Part shown: piece after piece, positions 6,009 to 7,437 of the stretch
Position numbering within the stretch: the first letter of the stretch is position 1
How the letters are laid out: each line of letters starts with the position of its first letter
Position numbers and translations under genes: made by a program
Assembly (NCBI GenBank): GCA_029259835.1
Contig: JAJDEL010000362.1
Span: 1 to 7,437, forward strand
Direction of reading: 5' to 3'
From: Planctomicrobium sp.
GTDB lineage: Bacteria; Planctomycetota; Planctomycetia; Planctomycetales; Planctomycetaceae
Length of the DNA: 7,437 bases
Notes under the pieces: generated by a model
Database searches by the model: none
Seen by the model: only the letters and a program-made list of their open reading frames with translations
Told to the model about the DNA's origin: nothing

Positions 6009-6383
6009 CTATAACTTCAGGGCGCGTTGGATGGTATCGATCAAGTGCTGCCTTTGTGGTGGCTTCCGCAAGACGCGGAAAGTTTCGAGGTCGTAGGCTT
6101 GCGACTCGATTTCTTCGGAGACATCTGAAGTTAAAAGAATGCACGGAAGATCGACATCATGCTGTTTTAGCCAGCGAATGGCATCCAACCCCGACATGAC
6201 GTGCATGTGTAAGTCGAATATCGCAAGATCGACTTCTGTCGTTTCCACAACTTCAATGGCTTGCTCTGCCGAATCGACACCGATTGTTTGAAAGTGGGGC
6301 TGTAGAAGCTCGATGACCGTCTCGCGAAACGCGCGATCATCGTCAGCAATTAACAAGTTCGGATTTTCCAGTGGACCAATCAC
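6009..6383 (-). CDS. Stand-alone response regulator receiver domain (CheY-like)
   Basis: This is a single phospho-receiver domain with no output domain. I start it at GTG 6383, because AAGGA lies 7 nt upstream and this gives 124 residues in near-CheY register. A TTG at 6425 would add 14 residues but has no ribosome site. In this numbering the acidic pocket is D14-D15-D16, the phospho-acceptor is D57 (LAIFDLHMH), the switch threonine is T85 (ILLTSD) and the lysine is K107 followed by PP. All catalytic residues are present. The proline usual four residues after the acceptor (D-x-x-M-P) is His61 here. Such proteins act through protein-protein contacts or pass phosphate along a relay. The cognate histidine kinase is not in the window. 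It precedes the FHA gene on the same strand and probably shares a transcript with it. Confidence 0.9.
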   Translation of the reverse strand: MIGPLENPNLLIADDDRAFRETVIELLQPHFQTIGVDSAEQAIEVVETTEVDLAIFDLHMHVMSGLDAIRWLKQHDVDLPCILLTSDVSEEIESQAYDLETFRVLRKPPQRQHLIDTIQRALKL

Positions 6384-6426
6384 GACCACTTCCTTCAGTA
6401 AAACCAAGTCCGATTCGACTCCCAAT

Positions 6427-6455
6427 TTACGTAACCGTTACCATAGAATAGTAAC
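6427..6455. promoter_or_regulatory. GTAAC/GTTAC repeat cluster at the receiver promoter
   Basis: GTAAC (6431-6435), GTTAC (6437-6441) and GTAAC (6451-6455) fall within 25 bp, and the first two form the near-palindrome GTAAC-C-GTTAC. The adjoining TTACGTAA (6427-6434) is itself a palindrome. The cluster covers the predicted -10 and start point of the receiver gene, where a repressor would bind. The function is inferred from position only. Confidence 0.35.
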
Positions 6456-6477
6456 AAGTGTCAATTCTGATTCACAA
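6448..6477 (-). promoter_or_regulatory. Possible extended -10 promoter for the receiver gene
   Basis: Reading the minus strand, TACTAT (6453-6448) is preceded by TGT, giving the extended -10 pattern TGnTACTAT. An 18-bp spacer separates it from TTGTGA (6477-6472), which matches the -35 at four of six. A perfect TTGACA at 6464-6459 on the same strand has no good -10 at normal spacing. The transcript would begin near 6441. Confidence 0.35.
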
Positions 6478-6617
6478 TTGAGGAACCTGTTTAGCCTTGA
6501 CTGCATTGCGGTCACCGTCTTTTCAGTTGGTGAATGAGTGAGAATTTGAATCGAATGGATTGAGTTTACAAAAGATTGTTTTCACACATTTTAATACTGC
6601 GCCAAGGCGTCACACAC

Positions 6618-7437
6618 ATGAATACGACGGATCGAACATTTTACCCCGTCCAGTTTCTGGTCATGCTGTTCCTGCTGGCAGGTCAGAGCACTCTTTGCTT
6701 CGCCCAATTCAATCCAGTGTTTCCGAACAGCCCCCAAAGTGAGCCAGACCCGGTCGTTAGTCACTTGAGGCGATTGCCGCGCGACCCGTTGGCGTTGACT
6801 TCTTCTTTCAAAGGAAAGAGGGCAATTGAAGAGGGAGACATCAGCGGTGGGTTGGAAGCACTTCAATCGTTGCTGGATGAATCCAGTGATTTCTTTGAAC
6901 GAACTGGCCGGGAAATTACTGGTTCCTCGCGTCAATCTGTGGAAGAAATCATTGCCGAGCACCGGAAGGACTACGAACGACTTTACGGAGACGCAGCGAC
7001 TCAAATTTACGAGCGTGCGTTAGTTGCAAAGGACTTTGCTCAATTGGCGGAAGTTGTCCGCCGCTTTCGACTGACTCAAGCAGGCCAGCGCGCAAGTGTG
7101 CAACTTTCTCTTCTCAATTTAGATCGAGGTGATATTGAAACTGCGACACGATTGATGATCTCCGATTCCAGGTTTGTCTCTTCATTCGAGACTCCTGCAA
7201 AGGACGTGTTCACAAGTGTCAAACGGGCAGCATCGCTCCTCGCTCTCACAGGAAAGTCGGGGCGTGCAAAAATGCTTCTGGACGAGTTTCAAGATCAACT
7301 GCAAACGCCTGAAGAGAAGCTCTTCAGTGAACTCCCGGAAGAACGATTTTCGCCAGAAGCAGAGGCAGAATTATTCGATTGGGTGAGACCGCATGGGGGT
7401 GTTGCCCATGCTGGTCAATCTTCGTTTGCACCAGCGA
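6618..7437 (+). CDS. N-terminal part of a secreted helical-repeat protein, probably planctomycete PQQ/BamB-like beta-propeller type
   Basis: The frame starts at ATG 6618 (AAGG 10 nt upstream) and stays open for 273 codons to the right edge, so the C-terminus is missing. Residues 1-29 are a Sec signal peptide (hydrophobic VQFLVMLFLLAG, likely cleavage CFA|QF). A Pro/Asn-rich spacer (30-60) leads into a helical, TPR-like region at about 66-225. This includes RAIEEGDISGGLEALQSLLD (68-87), EHRKDYERLYGDAATQIYERAL (114-135), LAEVVRRFRLTQAGQRA (143-159) and LDRGDIETATRLM (168-180). The LYG...A...AL...DFAQLAEVVRRF..T.AG pattern is the one I associate with the N-terminal region of planctomycete PQQ-binding-like beta-propeller proteins. 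The propeller itself would lie beyond the window, so that assignment is an inference. The last visible residues (235-273) look like a linker. The protein is expected in the periplasm or envelope. It is transcribed divergently from the receiver gene. Confidence 0.85.
   Translation, partial: MNTTDRTFYPVQFLVMLFLLAGQSTLCFAQFNPVFPNSPQSEPDPVVSHLRRLPRDPLALTSSFKGKRAIEEGDISGGLEALQSLLDESSDFFERTGREITGSSRQSVEEIIAEHRKDYERLYGDAATQIYERALVAKDFAQLAEVVRRFRLTQAGQRASVQLSLLNLDRGDIETATRLMISDSRFVSSFETPAKDVFTSVKRAASLLALTGKSGRAKMLLDEFQDQLQTPEEKLFSELPEERFSPEAEAELFDWVRPHGGVAHAGQSSFAPA

Larger units (their letters stand above)
6384..6617. other. Divergent intergenic region
   Basis: This AT-rich gap separates the leftward receiver gene from the rightward secreted protein. 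Besides the GTAAC cluster and the minus-strand promoter, it holds an inverted repeat TCAATT-N9-AATTGA (6461-6466 and 6476-6481). For the rightward gene the best promoter candidate is TTTACA (6565-6570) with TTTAAT (6590-6595), each five of six to consensus but with a long 19-bp spacer. I see no small gene or structured RNA here. Confidence 0.5.

Noticed and set aside
6497..6525. TTGACT as a -35 for the rightward secreted gene
   Set aside because: The -10 position at 17-18 bp (TTTTCA or TTTCAG) is a poor match, and the start codon lies more than 90 nt further on. The TTTACA/TTTAAT pair nearer the gene is better, though still weak.
1..7437. Search for tRNA, rRNA, CRISPR array, transposase, toxin-antitoxin or defence genes
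   Set aside because: No cloverleaf, spaced repeat array, transposase motif or known defence domain was seen by eye on either strand.

Overview
The window looks like a piece of a Planctomycetota chromosome of roughly balanced base composition. The main evidence is a DUF1559 prepilin-like protein, a family greatly expanded in planctomycetes. Supporting evidence is the helical N-terminal region at the right edge, which resembles planctomycete BamB/PQQ-like beta-propeller proteins, the cysteine-rich secreted protein near the left edge, and the frequent TTG or GTG starts. The family assignments come from motifs read by eye; no search was run. I saw no rRNA, tRNA, CRISPR array, insertion sequence or prophage gene.

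Layout from left to right: (1) the C-terminal end of an exported-type protein (2-292) and, 57 bp on, a secreted cysteine-rich protein (350-1228) closed by a strong terminator with a UUCG tetraloop (1281-1316). (2) ubiX, flavin prenyltransferase (1442-2059), with no UbiD partner in view. (3) A DUF1559 prepilin-like protein (2195-3226) with its own probable promoter and a clear terminator (3283-3313). (4) An archaeal-type cofactor-independent phosphoglycerate mutase or related kinase-like phosphotransferase (3426-4634), followed 31 bp later by a COX3/NorE-like membrane protein that uses a TTG start behind a strong Shine-Dalgarno (4666-5259). (5) On the minus strand, a stand-alone receiver domain (6383-6009) followed by an FHA protein (5895-5269), which converges on the COX3-like gene with a 9-bp gap. 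(6) A divergent regulatory region, and then the N-terminal 273 residues of a secreted helical-repeat protein (6618 onward) that runs off the window.

The genes form small transcription units rather than one pathway: a secreted or surface pair, a cofactor enzyme, a prepilin-like protein, a metabolic/respiratory pair, a phospho-signalling pair, and an envelope protein. I did not find a convincing new multi-gene system. The items most worth a second look are the cysteine-rich exported pair, the orphan COX3-like gene coupled to the mutase, the receiver-FHA pair with its repeat-rich promoter, and the undetermined specificity of the mutase-like enzyme.
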